DNA of 64,000 bases from NCBI GenBank assembly GCA_028140145.1, contig JAOIOC010000003.1:1-64000 (forward strand), in the 5' to 3' direction. The position numbers and the translations under genes were made by a program. The notes under the pieces are model-generated. The model was not told where the DNA came from, did no database searches, and saw nothing but the letters and a program-made list of their open reading frames with translations. This DNA is from SAR86 cluster bacterium (GTDB taxonomy: Bacteria > Pseudomonadota > Gammaproteobacteria > Magnimaribacterales > AG-339-G14). This document shows positions 27,856 to 38,522 of this stretch, one piece after another. How positions within the stretch are numbered: position 1 is the stretch's first letter; every line of letters begins with the position of its first letter.

Positions 27856-29532
27856 TTGGTTTTGCGGTTTCTTATTGTTATTTTTTCTATTTTTCTTATT
27901 GGGTGTAATTTTTCAAGCGGAAAGGACACTGAAATCTTGAGCATTCCTCAAGGGGATTTAGTTGGTTTTACAAAAGGCGAAACCGATTATTTTTTGGGCA
28001 TACCTTATGCTGAGCCTCCTACAGGAGATAATAGATTTGAACCACCAAAATCTCATAAGGGTTGGAGCGATGTTTTAGAGGCAAAGGAAGCGGAAAAGCA
28101 GTGTATGCAACCTCAAGGTGAAGAAGGCGAATTAAGTGAGTTCTTTGAGGTTTTTCTTACGAAATCTGGAATGAAGCGGTGGGAACAAATCATTCTAGAA
28201 AATGCTGCCTGGCTTTTCGCAAGTTTAGATTTTGAGAAACAGCAATCCGAAGATTGCTTATTCATTAACATCATTAAACCCTCAAAAATAGATAACGGTT
28301 CCTTACCTGTTATGGTTTGGTTCCACGGAGGTGGTTATAACTTCGGTAACGGTGATGGACTATACATAACAGATAGATTTGCAAAACGTGACGTTATCTT
28401 GGTAACAATGAACTACCGATTAGGTCCATTTGGATTTTTTGCACATCCGTTATTATCTGAAACATCAAAAATGGGTGTCTCAGGAAATTATGGAACTTTA
28501 GATCAAATCCAAGCCTTAAAATGGGTGCAGACCAATATACATCTATTTGGGGGCGATCCAGATAACGTAACTATTTTCGGTGAATCCGCCGGAGGAGCAA
28601 GCGTTGAAACCTTAGTGTCAACAAAACTTGCAAAAGATCTTTTTCATAAAGCCATAGCTCAAAGCGGTTACACAGTAGGAAGAGCTAGAAATATCAGAGA
28701 GCAAAAAGGTGATCTAATTTCTGCAGAATCGCTCGGGGAAAAGTTTTTTTATTCAATATCTGGAATAGATAATCCTTCTGTAGAAGATATTAAAAATCTA
28801 CCAGCGGATCTTTTTTTTGAAACTGAAAAATTTGAAAAGGAAAACGATAGTGAACAAGCTGGATGGTTTCCTATCGAGGACAAATGGGTTTTTGATTCGC
28901 CGACGCAAATAAGTTTTACCGAAGGCAAAACCAATGATGTTATTTACGTTGCTGGATTTAATGCAAATGAGGGTACCAATTTATCTCCTTTCGTATTTGG
29001 TGAAAAACTTAATGAGAATGATTGGATCAAACAAACTTGGGAGATGAGTGACTTCTCTTACCTTCCTTTACCTGATGATGTAAAAGCATATGGCGAAAGT
29101 CTTGAATATTCGAAGGAACGATCTGCCAATGAATTGTGGGGCGATTTAGCATTTGGAGGAGATGGTTTTTTCATGGTTAATCAGTTTGCATCCAATGGCG
29201 GAGAAGCTTATTTGTATTATTTTGAAAAAGGCCCGTCATCGGATACCCAAACTCTTGATGCCGCGCATGGCTTAGAGTTGTTTTATCTGTTCGATAACAT
29301 AGTCCCATTTTGGCCTTGGAAAAAAATTGATGATGAAATTAGAGATGCGATGCTTAAGGATTGGACGGATATTGCAAAATATGGAAAACCAAGAAGTGAA
29401 TGGCAAAAATTTGATCCGAATAATCCAAAGGCAATGCATTATGGGCAGAGAATTGAATTCAAGACTCCCGAAAAACTCTCTCTTTATAAGAGTCTAGAAA
29501 AGGTTTATTTAGAAGAAGGAAAAAATTTCTAG
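27856..29532 (+). CDS. Type-B carboxylesterase family lipoprotein (TTG start)
   Basis: FLGIPYAEPPTGDNRFEPP, FGGDPDNVTIFGESAGGAS; lipobox IGC. Confidence 0.93.
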   Translation: MVLRFLIVIFSIFLIGCNFSSGKDTEILSIPQGDLVGFTKGETDYFLGIPYAEPPTGDNRFEPPKSHKGWSDVLEAKEAEKQCMQPQGEEGELSEFFEVFLTKSGMKRWEQIILENAAWLFASLDFEKQQSEDCLFINIIKPSKIDNGSLPVMVWFHGGGYNFGNGDGLYITDRFAKRDVILVTMNYRLGPFGFFAHPLLSETSKMGVSGNYGTLDQIQALKWVQTNIHLFGGDPDNVTIFGESAGGASVETLVSTKLAKDLFHKAIAQSGYTVGRARNIREQKGDLISAESLGEKFFYSISGIDNPSVEDIKNLPADLFFETEKFEKENDSEQAGWFPIEDKWVFDSPTQISFTEGKTNDVIYVAGFNANEGTNLSPFVFGEKLNENDWIKQTWEMSDFSYLPLPDDVKAYGESLEYSKERSANELWGDLAFGGDGFFMVNQFASNGGEAYLYYFEKGPSSDTQTLDAAHGLELFYLFDNIVPFWPWKKIDDEIRDAMLKDWTDIAKYGKPRSEWQKFDPNNPKAMHYGQRIEFKTPEKLSLYKSLEKVYLEEGKNF

Positions 29533-30470
29533 AGCAGGTGCTTTTTCATGAAAGAAAGTGCTTGATCCATAGCGTCTCTTCTTATCGACCAATCTCCGCC
29601 CGAATGAGCGCCAAACTTTATCTCGCCGGTTTCAAATATTTTAACTCTATCTTCAAATGAGTTAGCACTCATTGCTTTTCCATCATCGGTAATAAAAGTG
29701 ATACTTCCATCGTTTTTTAACTGTGCAAACTTTTCATTTATTGCCAGCGCTTCAGGCCAAAAAGTCACAGGATGAATAGAGTCAAAAGAGTGATGACCTT
29801 TTTTAAATTCACACACCTCAACATCCGCACCAGCTTTCTTCATTTCTTTGCAAATATCTTTAACAAGAATGCCAGGCGTATAGTCATCATCTGAACCAAT
29901 TAAATTTAAAATTGGAGCTTTTGACCATCGGTGTTCATCCGGATTCAAAAACGTTGGAGGATAAAAAGGTAGGTGAGCACAAAATCTCTCACCGTTTGGT
30001 GCAAGCTTCTCCATAATAGGTTCCCACGCAGCATAGAAAGCTACCATGCCGCCTAAGCTCCAACCGGTAATTGCGATTTTATTTGCGTCTAGATCAGGAT
30101 GCCTTGATAAAAATTTCAAAGGTTCTACCACATCAACCATCATCATGGCTGTTGTCACAGAGAGTTGATCTTCGACAGTAGAAGCAACCCCTCTTGAATC
30201 AAAACTGTGAGCTTTAAAGACTGCAATTCCATTATTGAGAAAATTGAGTATATGTTCATGATGGTGCCCTGCCCAATTATCGCTTCCATGCGCGCATACT
30301 ACTACTGGATAGGGTTTTTTCCCCTGTTCTGGAAAAATTAACCAACCAAAACTATCTTGAGTTTCGGCTTCATCTAATTCATTAAATATTTGATAGAACT
30401 CATAAGGATTTTTGGATTTATATTCGATGTATCCGAATTCGTTTTCTTTAAAGTTGATTTTTTCGTTCAC
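29529..30470 (-). CDS. Dienelactone hydrolase/alpha-beta hydrolase family
   Basis: VVVCAHGSDNW, ITGWSLGGMVAFYA, KGHHSFD. Confidence 0.88.
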   Translation of the reverse strand: MNEKINFKENEFGYIEYKSKNPYEFYQIFNELDEAETQDSFGWLIFPEQGKKPYPVVVCAHGSDNWAGHHHEHILNFLNNGIAVFKAHSFDSRGVASTVEDQLSVTTAMMMVDVVEPLKFLSRHPDLDANKIAITGWSLGGMVAFYAAWEPIMEKLAPNGERFCAHLPFYPPTFLNPDEHRWSKAPILNLIGSDDDYTPGILVKDICKEMKKAGADVEVCEFKKGHHSFDSIHPVTFWPEALAINEKFAQLKNDGSITFITDDGKAMSANSFEDRVKIFETGEIKFGAHSGGDWSIRRDAMDQALSFMKKHLL

Positions 30471-30559
30471 GTCTTATAATTATTGAGAATAATTCTTATT
30501 TGATGATTAAATTTGCTCCATAAAGTGTCATAATGTCCAACCGAACTTTGAAGAACTAA

Positions 30560-32083
30560 ATGAATCATAATATTCCGATTGATAATCTTATAGAAATTGC
30601 CCTCAATAACAAGGAAGGCATCACTGCATCCAATGGTGCCCTAATAGTCACCACGGGAAAGAGAACCGGGAGAAGCCCTAAAGACAGATTTATTGTCGAG
30701 GATTCAATTACCAGAGATGTTGTTGATTGGAGTGAGAACAATCAGCCCATCAATTCAGAGAAGTTCGAACGACTTTGGAATGAGTCAGCAGACTATCTTA
30801 AGGGAAAAGAGACTTATACTGCAGATCTTCATGTTGGGGCTAGTGCTGAGCATTACCAGCCTGTTGTAGTTGAAAATGAGCTAGCCTGGCACAACGTCTT
30901 CTGTCAAAGCTTACTCATTAGACCTGAATCCTTTAACCCTAAGAAAAAAGATTTATGGAATCTTAGATGTGTTCCAAGCTTTGTTTGTGACCCTAAAGTC
31001 CATGGAACTAATTCGGATGGAACAGTGATGATCAATTTCACTGAGAAAAAGGTTCTTATTCTTGGAATAGCGTATGCAGGCGAAATGAAGAAATCTATGT
31101 TTGGAGTCTTGAACTTCATCTTACCTGAACACGATGTCTTACCTATGCATTGTGCTGCAAATGCTGGAGAGAACGGCGATGTTTCACTTTTCTTTGGTCT
31201 TTCTGGGACAGGCAAAACAACTCTATCAGCCGACCCAAGTAGATGGTTGATTGGCGATGATGAACATGGCTGGGGTGAGGGAATTGTCTTTAATTTCGAA
31301 GGCGGATGTTATGCAAAAACAGTAAACCTATCGCAAAAAAACGAACCTATCATTTGGGATGCTATTAAAAGAGGCTCAGTGGTTGAAAATGTCGTACTCA
31401 AGCCTAATACCATTGATATTGATTACGCTAATCAATCTATTACTGAGAATACAAGAGCGGTCTATCCTCTTTCACATGTAGACAGTCATTTAAAAGATAA
31501 TTTTGCTGGCGAGCCAAATGCAATTATTTTCCTTACTTGTGATTTAACTGGGGTACTGCCTCCAGTATCTATTCTGAGTAAAGAGGCGGCTGCGTATCAC
31601 TTTCTCAGCGGTTATACAGCAAAAGTTGGTTCCACAGAAATTGGTTCGACCAAAGATCTGGATTCAACCTTTTCTCACTGTTTCGGCTCTCCGTTTTTTC
31701 CAAGGCCTCCTAGAGTTTATGCTGAACTTTTAATGAAAAGAATTGAGAGTTTCGGCAGTAAAGTATTCATTGTTAATTCTGGATGGACCGGAGGTCCATA
31801 CGGAGTTGGTAATAGATTTGATATTCCTGTTACCAGGAGTGTCATAAAAGCTATACAGGATGGTTCTATCCATGAATCATCTACAGAAATGCTTGATATC
31901 ATGAATGTTGAAATACCCGTCAATCTTGATGGCGTAGATCCAAAACTTTTAAATCCGTCTGCTACATGGGGAAGTAAATCAGATTACGATAATGAAGCAA
32001 AACAACTTGCTGAAAAATTTAGAACTAACATAGAAAAATTTAATCTCTCATCCGAAGTAGTAGCAGCTGGTCCAAAGGTATAA
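30560..32083 (+). CDS. pckA: Phosphoenolpyruvate carboxykinase (ATP)
   Basis: [43 protein letters not shown]. Confidence 0.97.
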   Translation: MNHNIPIDNLIEIALNNKEGITASNGALIVTTGKRTGRSPKDRFIVEDSITRDVVDWSENNQPINSEKFERLWNESADYLKGKETYTADLHVGASAEHYQPVVVENELAWHNVFCQSLLIRPESFNPKKKDLWNLRCVPSFVCDPKVHGTNSDGTVMINFTEKKVLILGIAYAGEMKKSMFGVLNFILPEHDVLPMHCAANAGENGDVSLFFGLSGTGKTTLSADPSRWLIGDDEHGWGEGIVFNFEGGCYAKTVNLSQKNEPIIWDAIKRGSVVENVVLKPNTIDIDYANQSITENTRAVYPLSHVDSHLKDNFAGEPNAIIFLTCDLTGVLPPVSILSKEAAAYHFLSGYTAKVGSTEIGSTKDLDSTFSHCFGSPFFPRPPRVYAELLMKRIESFGSKVFIVNSGWTGGPYGVGNRFDIPVTRSVIKAIQDGSIHESSTEMLDIMNVEIPVNLDGVDPKLLNPSATWGSKSDYDNEAKQLAEKFRTNIEKFNLSSEVVAAGPKV

Positions 32084-32095
32084 TCTTTACCAGCA

Positions 32096-33646
32096 ATGTC
32101 TAACGAATTTCTTAATTCTCTAGAAGATCTAGACTCATTAAATCTGTCTGATTTTATAAAATTCTCTCGGAGAGGCATTGAAAAAGAAAATTTAAGATCA
32201 AAGAATTGCTCCATATCTCTTGAAGATCATCCTAAAGCTTACGGCTCGTCTTTGACCAATCCTAGAATCACCACTGACTTCTCAGAAGCCTTGATCGAGT
32301 TAGTCACCAGCCCAAATAAGGACCTTAATAACTGTCTTAAAGAGTTGGAAAATATCGTTTACTTTTGCTTAAAAAATACTGATGATGATTTTTGGCCGGC
32401 AAGCATACCCATGTCCATAGAAGATGAATCTGCAATTCCAATTGCAGAATACGGGCACTCTAACTCGGGCAAACTGAAAAAACTTTATCGCATTGGTTTA
32501 TCTCATAGATATGGAAGCATGATGCAGACGGTTTCCGGTATACATTACAATTTTTCTTTTGACGATCGATTATTTGAAGAATGGGCAAAAAATGAAGGTG
32601 GGTCACTCAGAGAATTCAAAGATAAAAAATATTTGAGTCTGGTAAGAAACTTCCGAAGAAATGCTTGGTTAATTACTTACCTTTTTGGATGCAGCCCTAT
32701 AGTCCCAAAAGCTTTTGCAAAAGGGAGGGAACATAGTCTTAAAGAATTAAATGCAAATGATCTTTACCTAGAGAACGCCACTTGTCTAAGAATGGGAGAA
32801 TTGGGATACATATCAAAATCACAAGATAATCTTAATATTGCCTACAATAATCTTGAGGAATATTTGGTCGATCTAAAAAAAGCCTTAACAACTGATCATC
32901 CAAGATATAAAACCCTAGGTACAAAAGTTGGTGATGAATACATACAGTTGAATACTGCTATCATTCAAATTGAAAATGAGTATTACAGCTCAATTAGACC
33001 TAAAAGATTAGTTGGAAGTGGAGAAAGACCAATTAATGCACTCAGAGAAAACGGCATAGAGTACGTTGAGATTAGAGCTTTAGATAATAATATATATGAT
33101 CCATTCGGTATTTCGGATGAAACAGCCATTTTCCTAGAAAGTTTTCTTTTTTACTGTTTGCTATGTGAAGATCAGCCGTGTGATGCTGATGAAATAATTA
33201 AAATACAAAATAATTGGGGGAAAGTTGTTCTCTCAGGTAGAGATGAAAACACAGAGTTACAGTTCAAAGAAGGCTCAGCACCATTAAAAGAAAGAGCTAT
33301 CGAAATTCTCGATGCAATGACCAACTTTGAAGATCGAATAGGTGATCTGGGATATCGAAACATTTATAAAAAATCCCTAGAATCTCAAAGACTTAAAATA
33401 AGTGATTCAAACATGACACCTTCAGGAAAACTGTTACAAGACATCACAGAATCTGGATTATCTTGGGATGAGTACACTGATCAGATCGCCAAAAGTCATA
33501 AAGAAGAGATACTTAAGTCAAAGAGAGATGTAGATTACTTAGAAGAGCAAGCTAAAAAATCATTAGAAGAGTTCTCTATAAAAGAAACTCAAAAAGAAAA
33601 AGACTTTGATTCTTTTCTTGCAGAGTACCTATCTGCAATTGAATAA
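32096..33646 (+). CDS. gshA: Glutamate-cysteine ligase
   Basis: RRGIEKENLR, TTDFSEALIELVTSP, QTVSGIHYNFSF. Confidence 0.95.
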   Translation: MSNEFLNSLEDLDSLNLSDFIKFSRRGIEKENLRSKNCSISLEDHPKAYGSSLTNPRITTDFSEALIELVTSPNKDLNNCLKELENIVYFCLKNTDDDFWPASIPMSIEDESAIPIAEYGHSNSGKLKKLYRIGLSHRYGSMMQTVSGIHYNFSFDDRLFEEWAKNEGGSLREFKDKKYLSLVRNFRRNAWLITYLFGCSPIVPKAFAKGREHSLKELNANDLYLENATCLRMGELGYISKSQDNLNIAYNNLEEYLVDLKKALTTDHPRYKTLGTKVGDEYIQLNTAIIQIENEYYSSIRPKRLVGSGERPINALRENGIEYVEIRALDNNIYDPFGISDETAIFLESFLFYCLLCEDQPCDADEIIKIQNNWGKVVLSGRDENTELQFKEGSAPLKERAIEILDAMTNFEDRIGDLGYRNIYKKSLESQRLKISDSNMTPSGKLLQDITESGLSWDEYTDQIAKSHKEEILKSKRDVDYLEEQAKKSLEEFSIKETQKEKDFDSFLAEYLSAIE

Positions 33647-33677
33647 GGCAAAATATAAATTTAAATTGGAGAGAATT

Positions 33678-34667
33678 ATGAAAGCTTTTGTTTGTAATGA
33701 ATTTGGACCAGTTGATATTCATAAGGTTGAAGATGTTACAGAGCCAGAATTGTTAGATGGCCAAGTATTAATTGATGTCAAAGCTGCTGGGGTCAGCTTT
33801 CCTGAAGTACTCATAGTCCAAGGCCTATATCAGTTCAAACCTCCCTTTCCTTTCATTCCGGGAGGAGAAGTCGCTGGTGTGATAAGTAAGATAGGGAACG
33901 GTGTTGAAGGTTATAAAGAAGGCGACAGGGTTATTGCTATGTGCGGAAATGGAGCGATGGCGGAGAAAGTTGCTGCATCTGCAGCCTCGCTTACTAAACT
34001 GCCAGAATCAATGAGCTTCCCCGAAGGAGCTGCATTTCCTATGAACTACGGCACAACAATTCACGGCCTTAAACAAAGAGCCAATCTTCAAGAAGGTGAA
34101 ACCTTAATGGTTTCTGGAGCTGCCGGAGGCCTAGGAATAACTGCTATCCACGTAGGAAAAGCGATGGGTGCAAAAGTAATAGCAACTGCATCATCAGAAG
34201 AAAAATTAGAAATCTGTAAGCAAGAGGGAGCTGATGAGGTAGTTTTGTATCCCAGAGATATGGACAAAGACAAGCAAAAAGAATTTTCAAATAATCTGAA
34301 AGCCGTTGCTCCCAATGGAATTGATGTAATTTATGATATTGTTGGTGGTGATTATGCTGAGCCTTCTTTGAGAGCAATTGCAAGAAACGGCAGATATCTG
34401 GTAATAGGATTTACTGCAGGCATACCAAAAATGCCTCTGAACTTAACACTACTAAAAGAATGCCAAATCGTCGGAGTATTTTGGGGACAGTTCCAAGGCT
34501 TGGAGCCTGAGGTAAATAAACAAAATTTTGATGATTGTTTTAAGATGGTGACTGATGGAAAATTTAAACCTTTAGTGTCACACACTTATAAGATTGAAGA
34601 TTCAGTAGAAGCTTTAAAATTCATTCAAGATAGAAAAGCGACCGGAAAAGTTATTGTAGAGTTTTAA
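33678..34667 (+). CDS. NADPH:quinone oxidoreductase (MDR family)
   Basis: Start trimmed to MKAFVCNEFGP (SD gagag); VSGAAGGLGITAIHVGKAMGAKVIATASS. Confidence 0.93.
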   Translation: MKAFVCNEFGPVDIHKVEDVTEPELLDGQVLIDVKAAGVSFPEVLIVQGLYQFKPPFPFIPGGEVAGVISKIGNGVEGYKEGDRVIAMCGNGAMAEKVAASAASLTKLPESMSFPEGAAFPMNYGTTIHGLKQRANLQEGETLMVSGAAGGLGITAIHVGKAMGAKVIATASSEEKLEICKQEGADEVVLYPRDMDKDKQKEFSNNLKAVAPNGIDVIYDIVGGDYAEPSLRAIARNGRYLVIGFTAGIPKMPLNLTLLKECQIVGVFWGQFQGLEPEVNKQNFDDCFKMVTDGKFKPLVSHTYKIEDSVEALKFIQDRKATGKVIVEF

Positions 34668-34675
34668 ATGTTTTT

Positions 34676-34708
34676 AAAAAAAAAGAGGAGCTATAGCTCC
34701 TCTTTTTT
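34676..34708. terminator. Bidirectional intrinsic terminator
   Basis: aaaaaaaaaGAGGAGCTATAGCTCCTCtttttt, perfect palindrome flanked by A/T tracts. Confidence 0.92.
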
Positions 34709-34719
34709 CTAGATAAAGT

Positions 34720-35124
34720 TTAGCTTCTTTTAATCCAAATCCCACCAAGAATAATTGCAAGAATAACAAGATACCAAACCATGAATACCGGATCTGCAGG
34801 TATCAAACTAAATGAAGAATCCCCCACACCAATCGAGTCAACAAATTGCTGGCCACTAGCTGTGAGATTATCAAGCTCTGCTAGTGCATTGACAGTGCCT
34901 TGCCAGTTTGCATATAAGAAACCTACTGTTTGAAGATTGTAATAAACAACACCCAAACCAAATAAGGTTGCTAAAACTTTGTTTAACATTGGCGTGCCAG
35001 GATCACTTTGAACATTTACCACCATTCTGAAGGCGACCCATATAAGAAAAGCACCTGCTGCAAGATATACAGAGTTACTTATTAAAAAAACATTAAATTG
35101 ATTAATTATTTCCATTTCAGTCAT
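34720..35124 (-). CDS. Small multi-TM membrane protein, tandem paralog 1
   Basis: Start trimmed to MTEMEIINQFNVFL (RBS ggagag); similar to the next two ORFs. Confidence 0.85.
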   Translation of the reverse strand: MTEMEIINQFNVFLISNSVYLAAGAFLIWVAFRMVVNVQSDPGTPMLNKVLATLFGLGVVYYNLQTVGFLYANWQGTVNALAELDNLTASGQQFVDSIGVGDSSFSLIPADPVFMVWYLVILAIILGGIWIKRS

Positions 35125-35172
35125 ATTTCTCTCCTTAATAATTAAACTGAGCTGACATAGTATCACCTACTA

Positions 35173-35207
35173 TTAAAAAAGGGAGTAAGAAATTACCCCC
35201 TTTTTTT
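35173..35207 (-). terminator. Intrinsic terminator after tandem paralog 2
   Basis: On minus strand aaaaaaaGGGGGTAAtttcTTACTCCCtttttt (one mismatch in stem). Confidence 0.75.
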
Positions 35208-35223
35208 ATTTTTATCTAGAGAC

Positions 35224-35628
35224 TTAATCGCTAGGTTTAAGCCAAGTACTTCCAAGAAGAATTACAAGAACTGCAATCCACCAAACGAATAGTATTGGAT
35301 TGTTTGGAATTAAACTAAAAGTCACTTCTTCAGCACCGACAAATTCAACAAATCTCTGCGCACGGTCAGATAGCTCTGGTAACTGACTGAGATCGAAAGC
35401 GGTACTCTCAAAGTTCACTCTTACAAATGCCAAAGTTTGCAAGTTCAAAAAAACTATTCCCAATGAAAAAATAGTTGATAAGACCTTTTGGAAAACAGTT
35501 GCTCCTTGATCTTGAATTCTTAGCACTCCTCTAAATGCAACCCATAGTAAAAATATATTTGCTGCGCCAAATATTGCCGTGCTTGTCATAGCCCCATTAA
35601 AAAGGGCATAAATTTCATATTCAGTCAT
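35224..35628 (-). CDS. Small multi-TM membrane protein, tandem paralog 2
   Basis: MTEYEIYALFNGAMTS...LLWVAFRGVLRIQDQGATVFQKVLSTIFSLGIVFLNLQT. Confidence 0.87.
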   Translation of the reverse strand: MTEYEIYALFNGAMTSTAIFGAANIFLLWVAFRGVLRIQDQGATVFQKVLSTIFSLGIVFLNLQTLAFVRVNFESTAFDLSQLPELSDRAQRFVEFVGAEEVTFSLIPNNPILFVWWIAVLVILLGSTWLKPSD

Positions 35629-35690
35629 ATTTTCTCTCCTATAAAAATTTAACTGTGATCATGATAAATAAATAAAAAATTTATTGCTAT

Positions 35691-35719
35691 AAAAAGAGAG
35701 ACTTAATATCTCTCTTTTT
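35691..35719 (-). terminator. Intrinsic terminator after tandem paralog 3
   Basis: aaaaaGAGAGA cttaata TCTCTCttttt, 11-bp perfect stem including A/T. Confidence 0.78.
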
Positions 35720-35733
35720 ATAAAAAAATTAAA

Positions 35734-36129
35734 CTATTGTTTAGTCCAAATTCTTCCCATCAACATAACAGTCACAACTGCCCACCAACCTGTATTGATT
35801 GGATTATTGAATAACCCGCCTTGAGCAACTTCTCCTGTACCCCAAGTGTCAACAAAAGCTTGTGCTGTTGGCGATATAGCCTCGAGTTGACTCATAGAAT
35901 AAGCTGAATTTTCAAGGGTTGCGAATAGAATCGCGCCGGTATTAAGACCATTGAAGATTATGCCTAAACTAAAAAGAGTCACTAAAACTTTGTTAAGAGC
36001 ATTAGCATCTTCAGCTCTCACTTGATTTGCAGCCCTAAATGCTACCCAAAGCAAAAAGAATACACCAGCTTGATAAATTGCATTAGATGTTAAAAAACCA
36101 GTTAAGGTATCGTAAATTTGATATTCCAT
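35734..36129 (-). CDS. Small multi-TM membrane protein, tandem paralog 3
   Basis: MEYQIYDTLTGFLTSNAIYQAGVFFLLWVAFRAANQVRAEDANALNKVLVTLFSLGIIFNGLNT. Confidence 0.87.
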   Translation of the reverse strand: MEYQIYDTLTGFLTSNAIYQAGVFFLLWVAFRAANQVRAEDANALNKVLVTLFSLGIIFNGLNTGAILFATLENSAYSMSQLEAISPTAQAFVDTWGTGEVAQGGLFNNPINTGWWAVVTVMLMGRIWTKQ

Positions 36130-36250
36130 AATTTCCTCCTATTAGAAAATCTAATAGTTAATTTTAACAAATCTAATGTATTTATTTAGGAGTTTATTAA
36201 AAATATCAAATAAATATAAACTTTCTCTTACAAATGAGTATAGTGAATAT

Positions 36251-36565
36251 ATGTTTGAAATTTATTTAGATAAAGCAAAAAAATACCGTTTCCGCCTGAG
36301 GGCAAAGAATGGAGAGAATATCTGTGCAAGTCAGGCCTACACATCAAGGTCTTCCTGTATGAAAGGGATAAAATCCGTTGCAAAGAACTCAAAATCTAAA
36401 GATAACTTTATTACTCAGGAGTCTAAATCTGGAAAATGGACTTTCAGGTTAAAGTCTGGAAACAATAAAGTTGTCGCAACCAGTCAGTCCTATAAAGATA
36501 AATCATCCATGAATAAAGGGATTAGAAGTGTGATGACTAATGCTCCAAAGCTTGTAATAAAGTAG
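36251..36565 (+). CDS. DUF1508 (YegP-like) protein with two repeats
   Basis: FEIYLDKAKKYRFRLRAKNGENICASQAYTSRSSCMKGIKSV / KWTFRLKSGNNKVVATSQSYKDKSSMNKGIRSV; start trimmed to MFEIYL. Confidence 0.88.
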   Translation: MFEIYLDKAKKYRFRLRAKNGENICASQAYTSRSSCMKGIKSVAKNSKSKDNFITQESKSGKWTFRLKSGNNKVVATSQSYKDKSSMNKGIRSVMTNAPKLVIK

Positions 36566-36730
36566 TTTTTTTCCTTTTTAGCTCTGTCAGTGTTCTAGAT
36601 GAATCTATTAAAATGATTCTGGTTTGCTATGAAGTTGGCAATTCTATAGTCTCAAGCCATGTAAAAGGCTTAAATATAATCACATTATCTGTTCTCAATA
36701 AATAATTTCTTTTTCTGATAACATTTAAGG

Positions 36731-37105
36731 ATGAAATTAAATAACTATCTAATCTTCTTAGTAACGGTTTTTTTTCTTTCTGCCTGCGGCGTAAAAAGCG
36801 TTACCTCTGCTTCTGTTCAAGCTGATATTGTGTCTGTTGCTGAATACAAGGATTATTCATGTAAAGAGCTGGCTATAGATGCGCTTAATATTCAAAACAG
36901 AATTCCTGAAATTTCTTCTGTTATCGATAAAAAGAAAAAAGATAACGATGCATACATAGCTACAGCAGTTGTGTTTATGCCAATATTGGCTGCAGGGATT
37001 AAAGGCAATCAAGAAGAAGCGGCTCAGTTAGCTCTCTATAAGGGGCAACTAAACGCAATTAGACAGGCAGCAATAATGAAGGATTGCGAAATAATTGTTC
37101 AATAA
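36731..37105 (+). CDS. Small lipoprotein of unknown function
   Basis: Lipobox LSAC after a hydrophobic signal. Confidence 0.75.
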   Translation: MKLNNYLIFLVTVFFLSACGVKSVTSASVQADIVSVAEYKDYSCKELAIDALNIQNRIPEISSVIDKKKKDNDAYIATAVVFMPILAAGIKGNQEEAAQLALYKGQLNAIRQAAIMKDCEIIVQ

Positions 37106-37140
37106 TTTAGATCATATACCCTAAAGGGGGCTACCTAATT

Positions 37141-38460
37141 TTATTGCCAACTGACCTTTGCAAAAGTACCAGTAGTACAATAAAAAATGTCTCTATTGAA
37201 ACCAGGTGATAAAAACATACCATTGGCTAGTCTTGCGTTTACATCAACTTTGCTGAGTAATTCTCCAGTTTGAATATCTACAACAATTAAATAATCTTTG
37301 TCGTTTTCAAAACTATTAATGACCAGTTCTTTTGTATCTGGGAAAACAACCGGTTGCATGGTTGGTCTTGCGTCTAAATTCCAAGATAAATCTAGATTTC
37401 CATTTTTTGTTGAAATTCCTGCAAGACCTCCATTAAGACTATCCCATGCGATGCAAGTTTCTAATTCTGGAACATTCACCGGCGGTGCAATAATACCTCC
37501 GCCATTTCTTTCAAAAGGTTCAATGAAGGATAGATCTGATGTTGTGAGATCAAGCTTTAAAAGTCTTTGCTTGCCAGTCCATGGTGCAGGGCTTCTCCAA
37601 CTCAAATGAGTATTTTCCTTGACTCTACCGTTGGGATGAACACCGTAAATTTGTCTTACTGAATCTATATCTCCGTTATCCATTAACCAAAGGCACCCAT
37701 CAGAAATGCACCCATCCCATGCCAAACCTTGAATGCCCTTTTCTTGTCTGTATTGAGGTTGCCACTCTTGATCAATCTCTAAATTTCTTTCATGAACTCT
37801 TAGTCGCCATATTCTTGAAATTCCCGGAATGTAAATGAATTCACCCAGTGGAGTTATATCGCTGGCAATCCTTCCCATAGAGCCTTCAGGAAGCTGAATA
37901 GTCTCGATAACCTCAAGATTATTAGGGTTTAACCTAGTTATTGAAGAATTACATTGATTTTCAAGTCTGCAGTCTTTAGTGACTATGCTTCCATCAGATA
38001 AAACTAATAATCCATTGTGAGCCTGATCAATAGGAAGCTTTTTTTCAATTAAAACTTGGCAATCACTATTTAAGACATGCATGAAATTTCCATTAACCTT
38101 GATAATGTTACCGTTTTTGTGGGCAGCTATGGCTCCGCACCACACATGATCCCCACAAGGTAGATTAGGACTTTCACTGATAGTCTCAAGAGTTAGAGGA
38201 TCTATTCTTTGCAACCATCCGAAAGGTTTTGGTCCGTTGAAGTATGGCATCGTTCCCCCAAGATAGAACTCATTCTCATCTCTTCTTACAACCATTACAT
38301 TCCATTTCCCTGATAGAACCGATTCAACTTTTGCCTCAGCACCCTTTGCAAATAGGCCTCCTTTGGCTGCTTTCTGTCTTCTGTTCCCGCCACACTCAAC
38401 AGGCCATGGAGATTTAAAATAACCAGGATGTTGGTTTTCTCTATCTAATGAGTTACTCAA
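37141..38460 (-). CDS. Beta-propeller-like protein of unknown function
   Basis: Repeated blade-like segments (LQRIDPLTLETI, ITRLNPNNLEVIETIQL, LLKLDLTTSDLSFI, LIVVDIQTGELLSKV); no signal peptide. Confidence 0.65.
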   Translation of the reverse strand: MSNSLDRENQHPGYFKSPWPVECGGNRRQKAAKGGLFAKGAEAKVESVLSGKWNVMVVRRDENEFYLGGTMPYFNGPKPFGWLQRIDPLTLETISESPNLPCGDHVWCGAIAAHKNGNIIKVNGNFMHVLNSDCQVLIEKKLPIDQAHNGLLVLSDGSIVTKDCRLENQCNSSITRLNPNNLEVIETIQLPEGSMGRIASDITPLGEFIYIPGISRIWRLRVHERNLEIDQEWQPQYRQEKGIQGLAWDGCISDGCLWLMDNGDIDSVRQIYGVHPNGRVKENTHLSWRSPAPWTGKQRLLKLDLTTSDLSFIEPFERNGGGIIAPPVNVPELETCIAWDSLNGGLAGISTKNGNLDLSWNLDARPTMQPVVFPDTKELVINSFENDKDYLIVVDIQTGELLSKVDVNARLANGMFLSPGFNRDIFYCTTGTFAKVSWQ

Positions 38461-38522
38461 TTTTTATGCTTGGTTTTTAGTTAATTTAAAAACTTTAATC
38501 TATAAGATAATTCTTTATCTTA

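Noticed and set aside
30480-30510. Fur-box-like gagaataattctt upstream of pckA
   Set aside because: AT-rich near-palindrome only; no iron-related gene adjacent and expected by chance at this composition.
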